Assembly (NCBI GenBank): GCA_045543215.1
Contig: JAZQMD010000061.1
Coordinates: forward strand, 1 to 22,949
Origin: DXYV01 sp045543215
GTDB taxonomy: Bacteria; Bacillota; Clostridia; Oscillospirales; Oscillospiraceae
Length of the DNA: 22,949 nucleotides
Direction of reading: 5' to 3'
Shown here: in pieces, positions 6,793 to 15,333 of the stretch
How positions within the stretch are numbered: position 1 is the stretch's first letter
How the letters are laid out: each line of letters begins with the position of its first letter
Notes under the pieces: model-generated
Database searches by the model: none
Seen by the model: the letters and a program-made list of their open reading frames with translations, nothing else
What the model was told of the DNA's origin: nothing
Position numbers and translations under genes: made by a program

Positions 6793-7653
6793 ATGACGGT
6801 AGTTTATTTGGATCTGCTGATCCTGCTCAATTTTGTGGCCAACTATCTTTTACTCCTGGTAACCGCTCGCATGAGTGGTTCTATTATACGACGTTGGCTC
6901 CTTGTCCTGTCAGCTGCTCTGGGCGCCGCCTACGCGGCGCTCCCCTTTTTGGGTTCTGAATGGCTTGGACACCCAGCATGCAAAATAGGGGCAGGAATTC
7001 TCATGTCTCTTATCGCCTTTGGCTCCAGTAGAAACCTTGTACGTGTCACTTTCATGTTTTTTAGCGCTTCGGCAGCCCTTGGCGGCATGGTTTGGGCTGC
7101 GGAGCTTTTGGGGGGTCGTGGTCTGACCTTGGAAAACGGGGTGCTCTACTCCTGGGTTGATATCAGGCTTCTTCTCCTTCTCCTAATTTTATGCTATGGG
7201 GTACTTACCACTTTATTCGAGCGCGCTTTTTGCCATCGGAGGCAAGAGCTGGTCCCTGTGGAGGTGACTGCAGGGGGACGTAGTGTAGAACTCACCGCTT
7301 TAGTGGATACCGGCAATACCCTAGCCGACCCTGCCACCAATCGGCCAGTACTGGTGGCAGAGGGAAAAGCCTGTCGAAGGCTGCTCCCAATAGAGCTCTC
7401 GCTGGAACGGCCAGTAGAAGCCATAGAACTTTTAAGCCAGCTGGGAGAGACTGGATGGCGGCTTATCCCCTATCGGGCAGTTGGGGTGTCAAGTGGCCTG
7501 CTACTGGCTATGCGTACCGAACACATTACGGTAGGGGGAAAGACACACGCTGGCGCGCTGGTTGCCTTTTCTCCTACAGCGGTAAGTGACGGCGGAGGAT
7601 ATCAAGCTTTGATTGGAGGAACATCATGGATTGGAAACTCAGGCTCTGGCTAA
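6793..7653 (+). CDS. spoIIGA: SpoIIGA, membrane aspartic protease that activates SigE
   Basis: 286 aa, slightly shorter than the 309-aa B. subtilis protein. About five hydrophobic segments in the first 140 residues (starting VYLDLLILLNFVANYLLLL) are followed by a cytoplasmic domain with the aspartic protease motif LVDTGNTLADP (catalytic D172). The enzyme sits in the septal membrane facing the mother cell, is switched on by forespore SpoIIR and removes the pro-sequence of SigE. The start is ATG 6793: GAGAGGGGTG precedes it by about 8 nt and the family begins with a hydrophobic 'VYxDxxxLxNxxxNY'. An upstream in-frame ATG (6658) lies inside the terminator and is rejected. It overlaps sigE by 28 nt, the usual spoIIG operon arrangement. 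Confidence 0.93.
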   Translation: MTVVYLDLLILLNFVANYLLLLVTARMSGSIIRRWLLVLSAALGAAYAALPFLGSEWLGHPACKIGAGILMSLIAFGSSRNLVRVTFMFFSASAALGGMVWAAELLGGRGLTLENGVLYSWVDIRLLLLLLILCYGVLTTLFERAFCHRRQELVPVEVTAGGRSVELTALVDTGNTLADPATNRPVLVAEGKACRRLLPIELSLERPVEAIELLSQLGETGWRLIPYRAVGVSSGLLLAMRTEHITVGGKTHAGALVAFSPTAVSDGGGYQALIGGTSWIGNSGSG

Positions 7654-8345
7654 ACATTCAAAAGTGGAAGCTCAGGTTTGGACTGGCGCGGTCAGGCAAG
7701 ATTATGTACATCAGTGGCAGCGATGTCCTGCCTCCCCCTCTGAGCAAGGAAGAGGAAGGCCAACTCATCGCCCGTTTAGGAGATGGAGAGCATTGGGTTC
7801 GTGCCCAGCTTATTGAGCGTAATCTGCGTCTGGTCGTCTATATCGCCCGACGATTTGAGAATACCGGGGTCGGGATCGAGGATTTAATCTCCATCGGCAC
7901 CATCGGCCTCATCAAGGCGGTTAGTACCTATCAGCCGGCTAAAAACATCAAGTTAGCTACCTATGCCAGTCGATGCATTGAAAATGAGATACTGATGTAT
8001 CTGCGCAAAATATCTGGCAAGCGTGGAGAAGTCTCCTTCGACGAACCCTTAAACACAGACTGGGATGGAAATGAGCTCTTACTTTCTGATGTGCTGGGTA
8101 CAGAAGAGGATGTTGTTATGAAGCCTATTGAAGAGGACGTGGATCGCCAACTCCTCTTCCAAGCGGTCAACACTCTTGATCCCAGAGAAAAGAGTATCAT
8201 CACCATGCGCTTTGGCCTGGATGGCAAACAAGAACGAACTCAGAAGGAGGTAGCTGATCTGATGGGAATCTCCCAGTCTTATATTTCCAGACTGGAAAAA
8301 CGGATTATTGCCCGGTTAAAGCGTGAGATCATTCGATTGACATAA
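7626..8345 (+). CDS. sigE: Pro-sigma-E, early mother-cell sporulation sigma factor
   Basis: 239 aa, the same length as B. subtilis pro-SigE. It has a basic amphipathic N-terminal pro-sequence (about residues 1-27, KLRLWLNIQKWKLRFGL) and the conserved junction MYISGSDVLPPPL; by analogy with B. subtilis, SpoIIGA cuts near M27/Y28. Region 2: RNLRLVVYIARRF, IEDLISIGTIGLIKAV, LATYASRCIENEILMYLR. Region 4 helix-turn-helix: TQKEVADLMGISQSYISRLEKR. GGAGGA (7615-7620) is 5 nt before the ATG, inside spoIIGA. It directs RNA polymerase to mother-cell genes after polar division. Confidence 0.95.
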   Translation: MDWKLRLWLNIQKWKLRFGLARSGKIMYISGSDVLPPPLSKEEEGQLIARLGDGEHWVRAQLIERNLRLVVYIARRFENTGVGIEDLISIGTIGLIKAVSTYQPAKNIKLATYASRCIENEILMYLRKISGKRGEVSFDEPLNTDWDGNELLLSDVLGTEEDVVMKPIEEDVDRQLLFQAVNTLDPREKSIITMRFGLDGKQERTQKEVADLMGISQSYISRLEKRIIARLKREIIRLT

Positions 8346-8429
8346 CTTAAATAAAGTCGGAAGAGAACCACCTGGTAAAAATCCATCGAAGCAGGTCAAT
8401 AAGAAAAAAATAAACCCCTCCAAACCACC

Positions 8430-8459
8430 GTATGAAACAGCCTGCTGCCGCAGATACTT
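8430..8459 (+). promoter_or_regulatory. Candidate forespore (SigF/SigG) promoter of sigG
   Basis: GTATG (8430-8434; fits GHATR), 18-nt spacer, GATACTT (8453-8459; 5 of 7 to CATHHTA). The predicted start is about 60 nt before the sigG ATG. SigF/SigG control of sigG is known in B. subtilis. The match is imperfect and read by eye. Confidence 0.3.
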
Positions 8460-8524
8460 TCTTTGTTCGTTAAGCGTCGCATTCATCTTTGATTGTTTAC
8501 ATACAGGCAGAAAGGATGGAGAGT

Positions 8525-9301
8525 ATGGGATACAGCGGCAAAGTAGAGATCTGCGGCGTCAATACAGCTAAACTTAAGGTGCTGAAAAACGACGAAATGG
8601 TGGAGCTGCTGCGCCGCATCAGGGAGGGAGACATGGCCGCCCGAGAGGAAATGATTTCAGGTAATCTCCGTTTGGTGCTATCTGTCATTCAGCGGTTTGC
8701 CGGCCGGGGAGAAAATGTGGATGATCTGTTTCAGGTCGGGTGCATCGGTCTGATTAAGGCAATTGACAACTTTGACCCCACTCAGAATGTACGCTTTTCT
8801 ACCTATGGCGTTCCTATGATTATAGGTGAGATACGACGTTATCTGCGGGATAATAGCGCTGTACGAGTGTCCCGCTCCGTACGGGATACAGCCTATAAAG
8901 TCCTTCAGGCAAAAGAGCGCTATATGTCTGAGCACCAGAAAGAGCCAACAGTGGAAGAGATTGCAAAACTTCTGGATCTAAAGCGAGAAGAGGTGGTTCT
9001 GGCACTAGATGCCATTGTGGATCCTATTTCCCTGTATGAGCCGGTATACTCTGATGGTGGGGACACCATCTGCGTACTTGATCAAGTTAAGGATTCCAAA
9101 AACACGGATGAGGGCTGGCTTGAGCATATCGCTCTAAAAGAAGCCATTGCCAAGCTGGGGGAAAGGGAGCGCCACATTTTGGATCTGCGCTTTTTCCAGG
9201 GCAAGACCCAAATGGAAGTCTCTGCCGAGGTTGGAATTTCTCAAGCCCAGGTATCAAGACTAGAAAAAAATGCAATTAATTTAATTAAAAAAAATATTTA
9301 A
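8525..9301 (+). CDS. sigG: Sigma-G, late forespore sporulation sigma factor
   Basis: 258 aa (B. subtilis SigG 260 aa). The SigG hallmark N-terminus KVEICGVNTAKL, then GNLRLVLSVIQRF, VDDLFQVGCIGLIKAIDNFD, FSTYGVPMIIGEIRRYLRDN, VRVSRSVRD (region 3) and the region 4 HTH QGKTQMEVSAEVGISQAQVS. It runs the late forespore programme (coat-independent resistance, germinant receptors, SASPs). The start at 8525 is chosen because an AAAGGATGG purine-rich stretch (8511-8519) precedes it and the family begins within a few residues of KVEICGV; in-frame ATGs at 8489 and 8516 lack suitable spacing. A gap of 180 nt after sigE fits separate transcription, as in spoIIGA-sigE-sigG of many Firmicutes. Confidence 0.95.
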   Translation: MGYSGKVEICGVNTAKLKVLKNDEMVELLRRIREGDMAAREEMISGNLRLVLSVIQRFAGRGENVDDLFQVGCIGLIKAIDNFDPTQNVRFSTYGVPMIIGEIRRYLRDNSAVRVSRSVRDTAYKVLQAKERYMSEHQKEPTVEEIAKLLDLKREEVVLALDAIVDPISLYEPVYSDGGDTICVLDQVKDSKNTDEGWLEHIALKEAIAKLGERERHILDLRFFQGKTQMEVSAEVGISQAQVSRLEKNAINLIKKNI

Positions 9302-9316
9302 ATGGTTAACTTTAAT

Positions 9317-9348
9317 GAGTGGGAGCGGGCGATTGCCAGCTCCCACTC
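9317..9348 (+). terminator. Hairpin after sigG
   Basis: Arms GAGTGGGAGC (9317-9326) and GCTCCCACTC (9339-9348) pair perfectly; a G-A mismatch and GGC/GCC with loop GATT extend the stem. It begins 15 nt after the sigG stop. No T-run follows. Confidence 0.6.
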
Positions 9349-9415
9349 AGGGCTAATTAAAAGTTTACTTAACGGCTACGTTTCCACAGATACCTGAAAT
9401 AAAATTTATAAAAAT

Positions 9416-9451
9416 AAGAAAAGTGGGGCCCCCAAGATTCCCTCTTTTCTT
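9416..9451 (+). terminator. Second hairpin after sigG, T-rich 3' arm
   Basis: Arms AAGAAAAG (9416-9423) and CTTTTCTT (9444-9451), continued by GGGG (9425-9428) with TCCC (9439-9442) after one mismatch. The 3' arm supplies the T-rich tract, so it can back up the first hairpin. Confidence 0.55.
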
Positions 9452-9590
9452 GTCGTTACTTTACCATAAAACTAAATACAACATTGTCCGTCTTTCACGG
9501 ACTTATGTTTGTATCTCACAACACGGACTTCCCTTGGTTTTAGATTCCTAGTTGTTCCGCTGATTTTCTTCTATTTTAATTACTGTCTAA

Positions 9591-9619
9591 TTGCAAAACA
9601 GGGCATTCTTCATTATAAT
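9591..9619 (+). promoter_or_regulatory. Sigma-A promoter of pyc
   Basis: TTGCAA (9591-9596), 17-nt spacer, TATAAT (9614-9619). Expected start near 9626, giving a leader of about 100 nt before the TTG start codon. Confidence 0.75.
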
Positions 9620-9727
9620 GAAAGCATAACAAATACAATCAGAAAAAATATATGGTCTATATCGAACCTGCTTCTGAGTGATTAATATCTAGGCTAAGCA
9701 AGCAAATTCTTAAGGAGGGAACCAATC

Positions 9728-12700
9728 TTGGCAGAAAAAGAATTTAAGAAAGTTTTGGTTGCTAACCGGGGTGAGATTGCCATTCGCATTTTTCGCGCCT
9801 GTTATGATCTAGGACTGCATACCGTAGCCATGTATTCTAATGAAGACATCAACAGCCTATTCCGCACCAAGGCTGACGAGGCCTACCTCATTGGGGAAAA
9901 CCAGTCCCCACTTGGGGCCTATCTGGACATTCCGGGCATTATTGATCTGGCCCGCCGCCGTGGGGTGGATGCCATACATCCCGGCTATGGCTTCTTGTCA
10001 GAGAACGCTGACTTCGCCAGGGCCTGTGAGGCTGCCGGTATCACCTTTATCGGTCCCCCTTCCCAAGTACTGGCCCAGATGGGAGACAAACTAGCTGCTA
10101 AAGCCATCGCCATTGAGTGTTGTGTCCCTATTATCCCCGGCTCCACAATCCCTCTGGAAAGTGCTGATGATGCGGTATCAAAGGCGGTGTCCTATGGTTT
10201 CCCCATTATTCTCAAGGCTGCCGCAGGTGGCGGTGGCCGGGGTATGCGCCGCTGTGACAATGAAGAAGAAGTCCGCCAGCAGTTCGAACTGGTAAAGAAC
10301 GAGGCCAGAAAGGCCTTTGGCAATGAAGATATTTTCATTGAAAAGTTTTTGGTAGAGCCCAAACATATTGAGGTACAGATTCTGGCTGACCAGTACGGCA
10401 ACGTCATGCACTGCGGTGAGCGAGACTGTTCCCTCCAACGCCGCTATCAAAAAGTGGTGGAGTACGCACCTGCTTGGTCGGTTCCCCATGCCACCATTGA
10501 AGCGCTGCGTGCCGACGCGGTAAAAATTTCCAGGCATGTAGGCTATGTAAATGCAGGTACGGTTGAGTTCTTGGTAGACGGCGCCAGCGGTCAGCACTAC
10601 TTCATTGAGATGAATCCCCGTATTCAGGTAGAACATACCGTCACCGAGATGGTCACCGGCATTGATTTGGTCCGTGCCCAGCTTTTGGTAGCTGAAGGTC
10701 ATCCTCTGTCCCATCCGTCCATCGGTTTATCCACGCAAGAGGACCTGCGCATCAACGGCTACGCTATCCAGTGCCGAGTTACCACTGAAGATCCAGCCAA
10801 TAATTTTGCTCCCGATACCGGGAAAATTACCGCCTACCGTTCCGGCGGCGGCTACGGCGTTCGCTTAGATGGCGGCAATGCTGCGGCGGGTACTATTATT
10901 TCCCCCTACTATGACTCCCTACTGGTAAAGGTCACCTCCTGGGACAATACCTTTGAGGGCGCCTGCCGCCGGGCCACCCGCGCTCTGTCTGAGGAACATG
11001 TGCGAGGCGTCAAAACAAACATTCCCTTTGTTACCAACATCCTCACCCATCCCATGTTCCACTCCGGTAAGTGCCACACCAAATTTATTGACGATACGCC
11101 GGAGCTTTTCGAGTTGACTGAGGGGCGGGATCGCGCTACAAAGGTGCTCAAATATATTGCCCAGATCCAAGTGGACAATCCTAATACCGAACGTCGCCAA
11201 TATGACCCCCCGCGTTTCCCCAATCCCACTGGTAAACCCCTCCATGGGCTAAAAGAGCTCCTGGATCGAGAAGGCCCTGAGGCAGTAAAAAAGTGGGTGC
11301 TGGACCAGAAAAAGTTGCTCATTACCGATACCACCATGCGAGATGCCCACCAATCTCTCCTATCCACTCGTATGCGCACCCGGGATATGGTCAAGGGAGC
11401 AGAGGGTACCGCTGAGATCTTGGCTGACTGTTTCTCTCTTGAAATGTGGGGCGGCGCCACCTTTGACACCGCTTATCGTTTCCTCCATGAATCTCCCTGG
11501 GAGAGACTGGATATGCTCCGGGAGCGGATTCCCAATATCCTGTTCCAAATGCTCCTACGGGGGGCCAACGCCGTTGGCTATGCCAACTACCCCGACAATC
11601 TTATTCGGGAGTTTGTCAAGGAATCGGCTCAATCTGGCATTGACGTATTCCGGGTCTTTGACTCTCTAAACTGGGTTCCAGGCATGGAGATTGCCATGGA
11701 TGAGGTACTCAAGCAGAATAAACTGTGTGAGGCTACCATCTGCTACACCGGTGATATCCTCGATCCTAAACGGGATAAATATACGCTAAAATATTATGTG
11801 GATCTGGCAAAAGAACTGGAGCGTCGCGGGGCCCATACCCTGGCAATCAAAGACATGTCTGGCCTGCTTAAGCCCTATGCGGCTAAGAAATTGGTGTCCA
11901 CTTTGAAGCAGGAGATCGGCCTGCCCATCCATCTGCACACCCACGATACCACAGCTAACCAGGTTGCCACCTACCTTATGGCTTCCGAGGCAGGCGTTGA
12001 CATTGTGGACTGTGCCATTGCCTCTATGTCCTCTCTCACCTCTCAGCCCTCTCTCAACGCAGTCGTAGCTGCTTTGGAAGGCCAGGAGCGGGATACCGGC
12101 CTAAACTTGCGAGAGCTCCAACGGTTGGATAATTACTGGGCAGATGTGCGCCTGCGCTATGCTAGCTTTGATCATGGTCTAAAAAATCCAACCACCGATA
12201 TTTATCGCTATGAAATTCCCGGTGGTCAGTACACCAACCTTTATCCGCAGGTAGTCTCCTTAGGTTTAGGACACCGCTTTGAGGAAGTTAAGGAAATGTA
12301 CAAGACGGTCAATGATATGCTGGGTGATATCGTGAAGGTCACCCCCTCTTCCAAGATGGTAGGCGACCTTGCTATTTTTATGGTCCAAAATGATCTGACC
12401 CCAAAAAATATTTTGGAAAAAGGCAAGCACCTCTCCTTCCCCGACTCAGTAGTGTCCTTCTACAAAGGCATGATGGGCCAACCTGCCTGGGGCTTTCAAC
12501 CTGAGGGGCTGCAAGAGGTGGTTCTCAAAGGGGAAAAGCCCATTACCTGCCGTCCCGGCGAACTGCTTCCTGATGTTGACTTTGACAAAGTAAGCAAGGA
12601 AATGGCTCATTTTATGGAAGACTATCCCATTAACATGCGGGCCATGCTCTCCTATTGTCTATATCCCAAGGTCTATGAGGACTACTGCAAACACCGCAAA

Positions 12701-13168
12701 GAGTATGGCTATATCATGCGCATGGGCAGCCATGTTTTCTTCAACGGTATGGCTCTTGGTGAAACCAATAAAATTAACATTGAAGACGGCAAGACCTTGG
12801 TCATCAAGTACCTGGGCCTAGGCGACCTGAATGAGGACGGTACCCGTACAGTCAACTTTGAGCTCAACGGAATGCGACGTGAGGTAGCAGTCCCGGATAA
12901 GTCTGCCCAAGCTATAGGCAAAGCGGTCACTCTGGCTAATCCTGAGGATAAAAGCCAGATTGGCTCATCTATCCCGGGAATGGTATCTAAAATCAACGTC
13001 AAGCCTGGCGACAAAGTGGAGGAAAATCAAGTGGTTGTGGTCATTGAAGCCATGAAGATGGAAACCTCCGTTGTATCCCGTATGGCGGGTACGGTGGAAG
13101 AAATACTGGTCAAAGAGGGAACCTCTGTAAAAGCTGGCGAACTGCTGTTAGTCATCAAGCCGCACTGA
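9728..13168 (+). CDS. pyc: Pyruvate carboxylase (single-chain)
   Basis: 1146-aa biotin enzyme making oxaloacetate from pyruvate, bicarbonate and ATP; anaplerotic, cytosolic, usually a tetramer. Biotin carboxylase domain (about 5-455): VLVANRGEIAIRIFRA, HPGYGFLSEN (84-93), ATP-grasp glycine loop GGGGRGMR (167-174), EMNPRIQVEHT. Carboxyltransferase domain (about 530-800): TDTTMRDAHQSLLSTR (533-548), FRVFDSLN, the expected carboxylated lysine K708 in AIKDMSG and metal-binding HLHTHD (735-740). Then the PYC/OADA domain and a C-terminal biotinyl domain with EAMKMET (biotin on K1110). The start is a TTG: AAGGAGG (9712-9718) lies 9 nt before it and no ATG is nearby in frame upstream of the conserved N-terminus. 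It stands alone with its own promoter and terminator. An acetyl-CoA allosteric site cannot be judged by eye. Confidence 0.97.
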   Translation: MAEKEFKKVLVANRGEIAIRIFRACYDLGLHTVAMYSNEDINSLFRTKADEAYLIGENQSPLGAYLDIPGIIDLARRRGVDAIHPGYGFLSENADFARACEAAGITFIGPPSQVLAQMGDKLAAKAIAIECCVPIIPGSTIPLESADDAVSKAVSYGFPIILKAAAGGGGRGMRRCDNEEEVRQQFELVKNEARKAFGNEDIFIEKFLVEPKHIEVQILADQYGNVMHCGERDCSLQRRYQKVVEYAPAWSVPHATIEALRADAVKISRHVGYVNAGTVEFLVDGASGQHYFIEMNPRIQVEHTVTEMVTGIDLVRAQLLVAEGHPLSHPSIGLSTQEDLRINGYAIQCRVTTEDPANNFAPDTGKITAYRSGGGYGVRLDGGNAAAGTIISPYYDSLLVKVTSWDNTFEGACRRATRALSEEHVRGVKTNIPFVTNILTHPMFHSGKCHTKFIDDTPELFELTEGRDRATKVLKYIAQIQVDNPNTERRQYDPPRFPNPTGKPLHGLKELLDREGPEAVKKWVLDQKKLLITDTTMRDAHQSLLSTRMRTRDMVKGAEGTAEILADCFSLEMWGGATFDTAYRFLHESPWERLDMLRERIPNILFQMLLRGANAVGYANYPDNLIREFVKESAQSGIDVFRVFDSLNWVPGMEIAMDEVLKQNKLCEATICYTGDILDPKRDKYTLKYYVDLAKELERRGAHTLAIKDMSGLLKPYAAKKLVSTLKQEIGLPIHLHTHDTTANQVATYLMASEAGVDIVDCAIASMSSLTSQPSLNAVVAALEGQERDTGLNLRELQRLDNYWADVRLRYASFDHGLKNPTTDIYRYEIPGGQYTNLYPQVVSLGLGHRFEEVKEMYKTVNDMLGDIVKVTPSSKMVGDLAIFMVQNDLTPKNILEKGKHLSFPDSVVSFYKGMMGQPAWGFQPEGLQEVVLKGEKPITCRPGELLPDVDFDKVSKEMAHFMEDYPINMRAMLSYCLYPKVYEDYCKHRKEYGYIMRMGSHVFFNGMALGETNKINIEDGKTLVIKYLGLGDLNEDGTRTVNFELNGMRREVAVPDKSAQAIGKAVTLANPEDKSQIGSSIPGMVSKINVKPGDKVEENQVVVVIEAMKMETSVVSRMAGTVEEILVKEGTSVKAGELLLVIKPH

Positions 13169-13203
13169 TCTGATGCTATCAAAGCCTAAAATCACAAAGA
13201 AAA

Positions 13204-13245
13204 AGATGAGAAAGGCCATGCCGTAAGGCATGGCCTTTCTCATCT
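13204..13245. terminator. Bidirectional terminator between pyc and the P-loop gene
   Basis: Perfect 19-bp inverted repeat (arms 13204-13222 and 13227-13245) with a GTAA loop, a stable GNRA tetraloop. A-rich flanking (AAAAAG before, on the plus strand) gives a T-run to minus-strand transcripts. It serves the two convergent genes. Confidence 0.85.
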
Positions 13246-13258
13246 CATGTATGAAATA

Positions 13259-13669
13259 TTAAAAAAACTTCTTTATCCCCTCCTGAGCCAAGGATGCGTC
13301 AGCGGAAATGGTAACAGTAAACTTCACATTATTCTTCTCGGAGAAGGACTCCAGCCAATCCAAGAATTCCTCCACCTCAGGCCCGCAGTCACTGGGAATT
13401 ACCTTGCATAGAGAGTCAATGAAAACATGAGTAATATCAAAATTGCTTGCATACAAACCGTAAATAAAGCCCTTCATCCGTTCAAACGTGGGCAAATCAA
13501 AATTCGTGGTATCAATCAAACGAATTTTATAATTAATATCATAGGTCAGTTTGGGTCCGCACTCAATGGCCACCACATTGCCATGTTCGGTACCTACTGC
13601 CGTATTGATGAGATCGATCATCTGTTTGGTCTTACCGGAACCCTTTAATCCCATGATTACTTTGACCAT
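13259..13669 (-). CDS. Small P-loop ATP-binding protein
   Basis: 136 aa. Walker A GLKGSGKT at residues 8-15 and a Walker-B-like strand ITHVFIDSL at about 79-87; ends EGIKKFF. Proteins of this size and pattern (VKVIMGLKGSGKTKQ..., DIxHVFIDSL, FTVTIS) occur widely in Clostridia and are often annotated loosely as twitching-motility or PilT-like ATPases; I recognise no real PilT features (no hexameric core, Asp box or His box). No partner gene is visible. The start at 13669 is preferred to an ATG at 13747: AAAGGAG lies 8 nt upstream on the minus strand, and a hairpin and promoter sit in the extra 78 nt. Role unknown. Confidence 0.82.
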   Translation of the reverse strand: MVKVIMGLKGSGKTKQMIDLINTAVGTEHGNVVAIECGPKLTYDINYKIRLIDTTNFDLPTFERMKGFIYGLYASNFDITHVFIDSLCKVIPSDCGPEVEEFLDWLESFSEKNNVKFTVTISADASLAQEGIKKFF

Positions 13670-13690
13670 AAGAATCACTCCTTTTTCTTC

Positions 13691-13708
13691 ATTGGGGGCT
13701 CCCCCAAT
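13691..13708. repeat. Palindromic hairpin in the leader of the P-loop gene
   Basis: ATTGGGGG CT CCCCCAAT is a perfect palindrome-like element. It folds as a 7-bp GC-rich stem with loop GCTC. It lies 6 nt before the AAAGGAG ribosome binding site of the minus-strand gene and about 10 nt downstream of its predicted -10. Confidence 0.6.
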
Positions 13709-13718
13709 CCTTAATTTT

Positions 13719-13747
13719 ATATTACCATCTTCGATGGCTGAGATCAA
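13719..13747 (-). promoter_or_regulatory. Candidate promoter of the P-loop gene
   Basis: On the minus strand TTGATC (13747-13742), 17-nt spacer, TAATAT (13724-13719). It lies in the gap between pgi and this gene, so the P-loop gene may have its own transcript. Confidence 0.4.
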
Positions 13748-13782
13748 CCGATTTTGTGAAGTTTACGAAAATTTCATGCTTA

Positions 13783-15099
13783 TCAGGGGGACAGACGGGC
13801 CTCTAACTCCCGTTTGCGCTCCTCATAGCCCGGCTTACCCAATAGAGCAAACATATTCTTTTTATAGGCCTCCACACCAGGCTGGTCAAAGGGATTGACT
13901 CCCAGTAGATATCCGGATAGTCCACAGGCAAATTCAAAGAAATAAATAAGCCGTCCCACACTCTCCTCGTCCCTGGCTGACAGTGTCACCAACAGATTGG
14001 GCACACCCCCGTCCACATGAGCCAGCAAAGTTCCCCGTCTGGCCTGCTCGGCCACAAAAGACAACTCCTTCCCTGCCAGAAAATCTAGACCATCCCCATT
14101 TGTCTCATCCTTGGGAATAAATACCTGATGACGTGATTTTTGAAAGCGAACAATGGTTTCAAAAAGGATTCGTTCACCCTCCTGAATATACTGACCCATG
14201 GAGTGAAGGTCCGCTGTGAACTCTATGCTGGCAGGATAGATTCCTTTACACGCCTTCCCCTCACTCTCTCCGTAGAGCTGCTCCCACCACTCTGCAAAAA
14301 ATCGGAAAGCCGGCTCAAAGCATCCCAAAATCTCAATCTTTTTTCCGTTTTGGTACAAAGTGTTCCGGATAGATGCGTACCGAGCCGCAGGGGAAACAGC
14401 AGGCTTAGCCAGGCATATCTCCCGCTCCTCCATGGCGCCCTTCATGAGTCGGCCCACATCTAAACCCGCCACGGCAATGGGTAAAAGCCCAACTGCGGTA
14501 AGCACAGAGTACCGTCCCCCCACCTCGTCCGGCACTACAAAAGTCTCCCAACCCTGAGCATCAGCCAACCCTTTTAGCGCTCCTTTGGATTTGTCAGTCG
14601 TGGCATAGATACGATCCTTGGCCCCTTCCCTGCCATATTTACACTCCAACAAGTTCCGGAATATTCGAAAAGCCACCGCCGGCTCAGTGGTGGTACCAGA
14701 TTTGGAAATAACATTCACCGAGAAATCCCGCTCCCCGATCAACTCGATGGTCTCCTGAATGGCATCGGAGGACAAGCCGTTTCCTACAAAAAAGACATCC
14801 GGTGTGTCTTTAGGGATCAAATTATAGTTAGGAGAGCGCAGCAGCTCGATCACTGCCCTGGCCCCCAGATAGGAACCTCCAATACCGATTACCACCAGTA
14901 CCTTAGAATCCTTTTTAATCTTCTCCGCCGCCCTCTGGATCCGCTCAAACTCCTCCCTGTCATAGTCCCGGGGAAGATGCACCCAGCCGGTAAATTCACC
15001 TCCGGCTCCGTCTCCTCTGCTTAACATAGCACAAGCCTGGGTCAATTCCTGCGTCCAGTCCCTGTCCATTTTAAAGCCGGAATACTCTACTGCCAGCAT
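13783..15099 (-). CDS. pgi: Glucose-6-phosphate isomerase
   Basis: 438 aa (B. subtilis enzyme 450). Interconverts glucose-6-P and fructose-6-P in glycolysis and gluconeogenesis. Visible: SIS-fold phosphate-binding motifs GIGGSYLGARA (72-82) and SKSGTTTEP (132-140), GGRYSVLTAVGLLP (about 194-207), the GESEGK loop carrying the catalytic Glu (277-282), LHSMGQY (H299) and DQPGVEAYK near the C-terminus with the conserved lysine. AGGAGGG lies 7 nt before the ATG on the minus strand. It is followed, after 113 nt, by the P-loop gene in the same direction, but a separate promoter seems to lie there. Loss of the nearby glmS is unrelated to its function. Confidence 0.96.
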   Translation of the reverse strand: MLAVEYSGFKMDRDWTQELTQACAMLSRGDGAGGEFTGWVHLPRDYDREEFERIQRAAEKIKKDSKVLVVIGIGGSYLGARAVIELLRSPNYNLIPKDTPDVFFVGNGLSSDAIQETIELIGERDFSVNVISKSGTTTEPAVAFRIFRNLLECKYGREGAKDRIYATTDKSKGALKGLADAQGWETFVVPDEVGGRYSVLTAVGLLPIAVAGLDVGRLMKGAMEEREICLAKPAVSPAARYASIRNTLYQNGKKIEILGCFEPAFRFFAEWWEQLYGESEGKACKGIYPASIEFTADLHSMGQYIQEGERILFETIVRFQKSRHQVFIPKDETNGDGLDFLAGKELSFVAEQARRGTLLAHVDGGVPNLLVTLSARDEESVGRLIYFFEFACGLSGYLLGVNPFDQPGVEAYKKNMFALLGKPGYEERKRELEARLSP

Positions 15100-15333
15100 T
15101 CAAATCCCTCCTGAATGTTTTTTGAATAGGCCGTTTTCTCTTACCTTCTTAATTATATTATAACCAAGCCCTGTTCCGATTTTATCTGATAGGCATGTCT
15201 ATGTGTCAGAAAAAAACGTGCTCCTTCATAAGATAGAATATGTGCGCTCTCATCCCTGACAGACCAGCCATCAAAATTGTCACCGGAACCTCCCTTTGGC
15301 ATATACTGGAATGAGAAAGGTTGTGGATCAATC

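Larger units (their letters stand above)
9302..9727. other. Gene-free stretch between sigG and pyc
   Basis: 426 bases with no convincing ORF. It contains two hairpins after sigG, a small hairpin GTCCGT/ACGGAC (9486-9502) with a nearby second CACGGACTT-like copy (about 9522-9530), the pyc promoter and a leader of about 100 nt. No known riboswitch is recognised. Confidence 0.6.

Noticed and set aside
10178..10714. 178-codon minus-strand ORF inside pyc
   Set aside because: Antisense shadow of the conserved biotin carboxylase domain.
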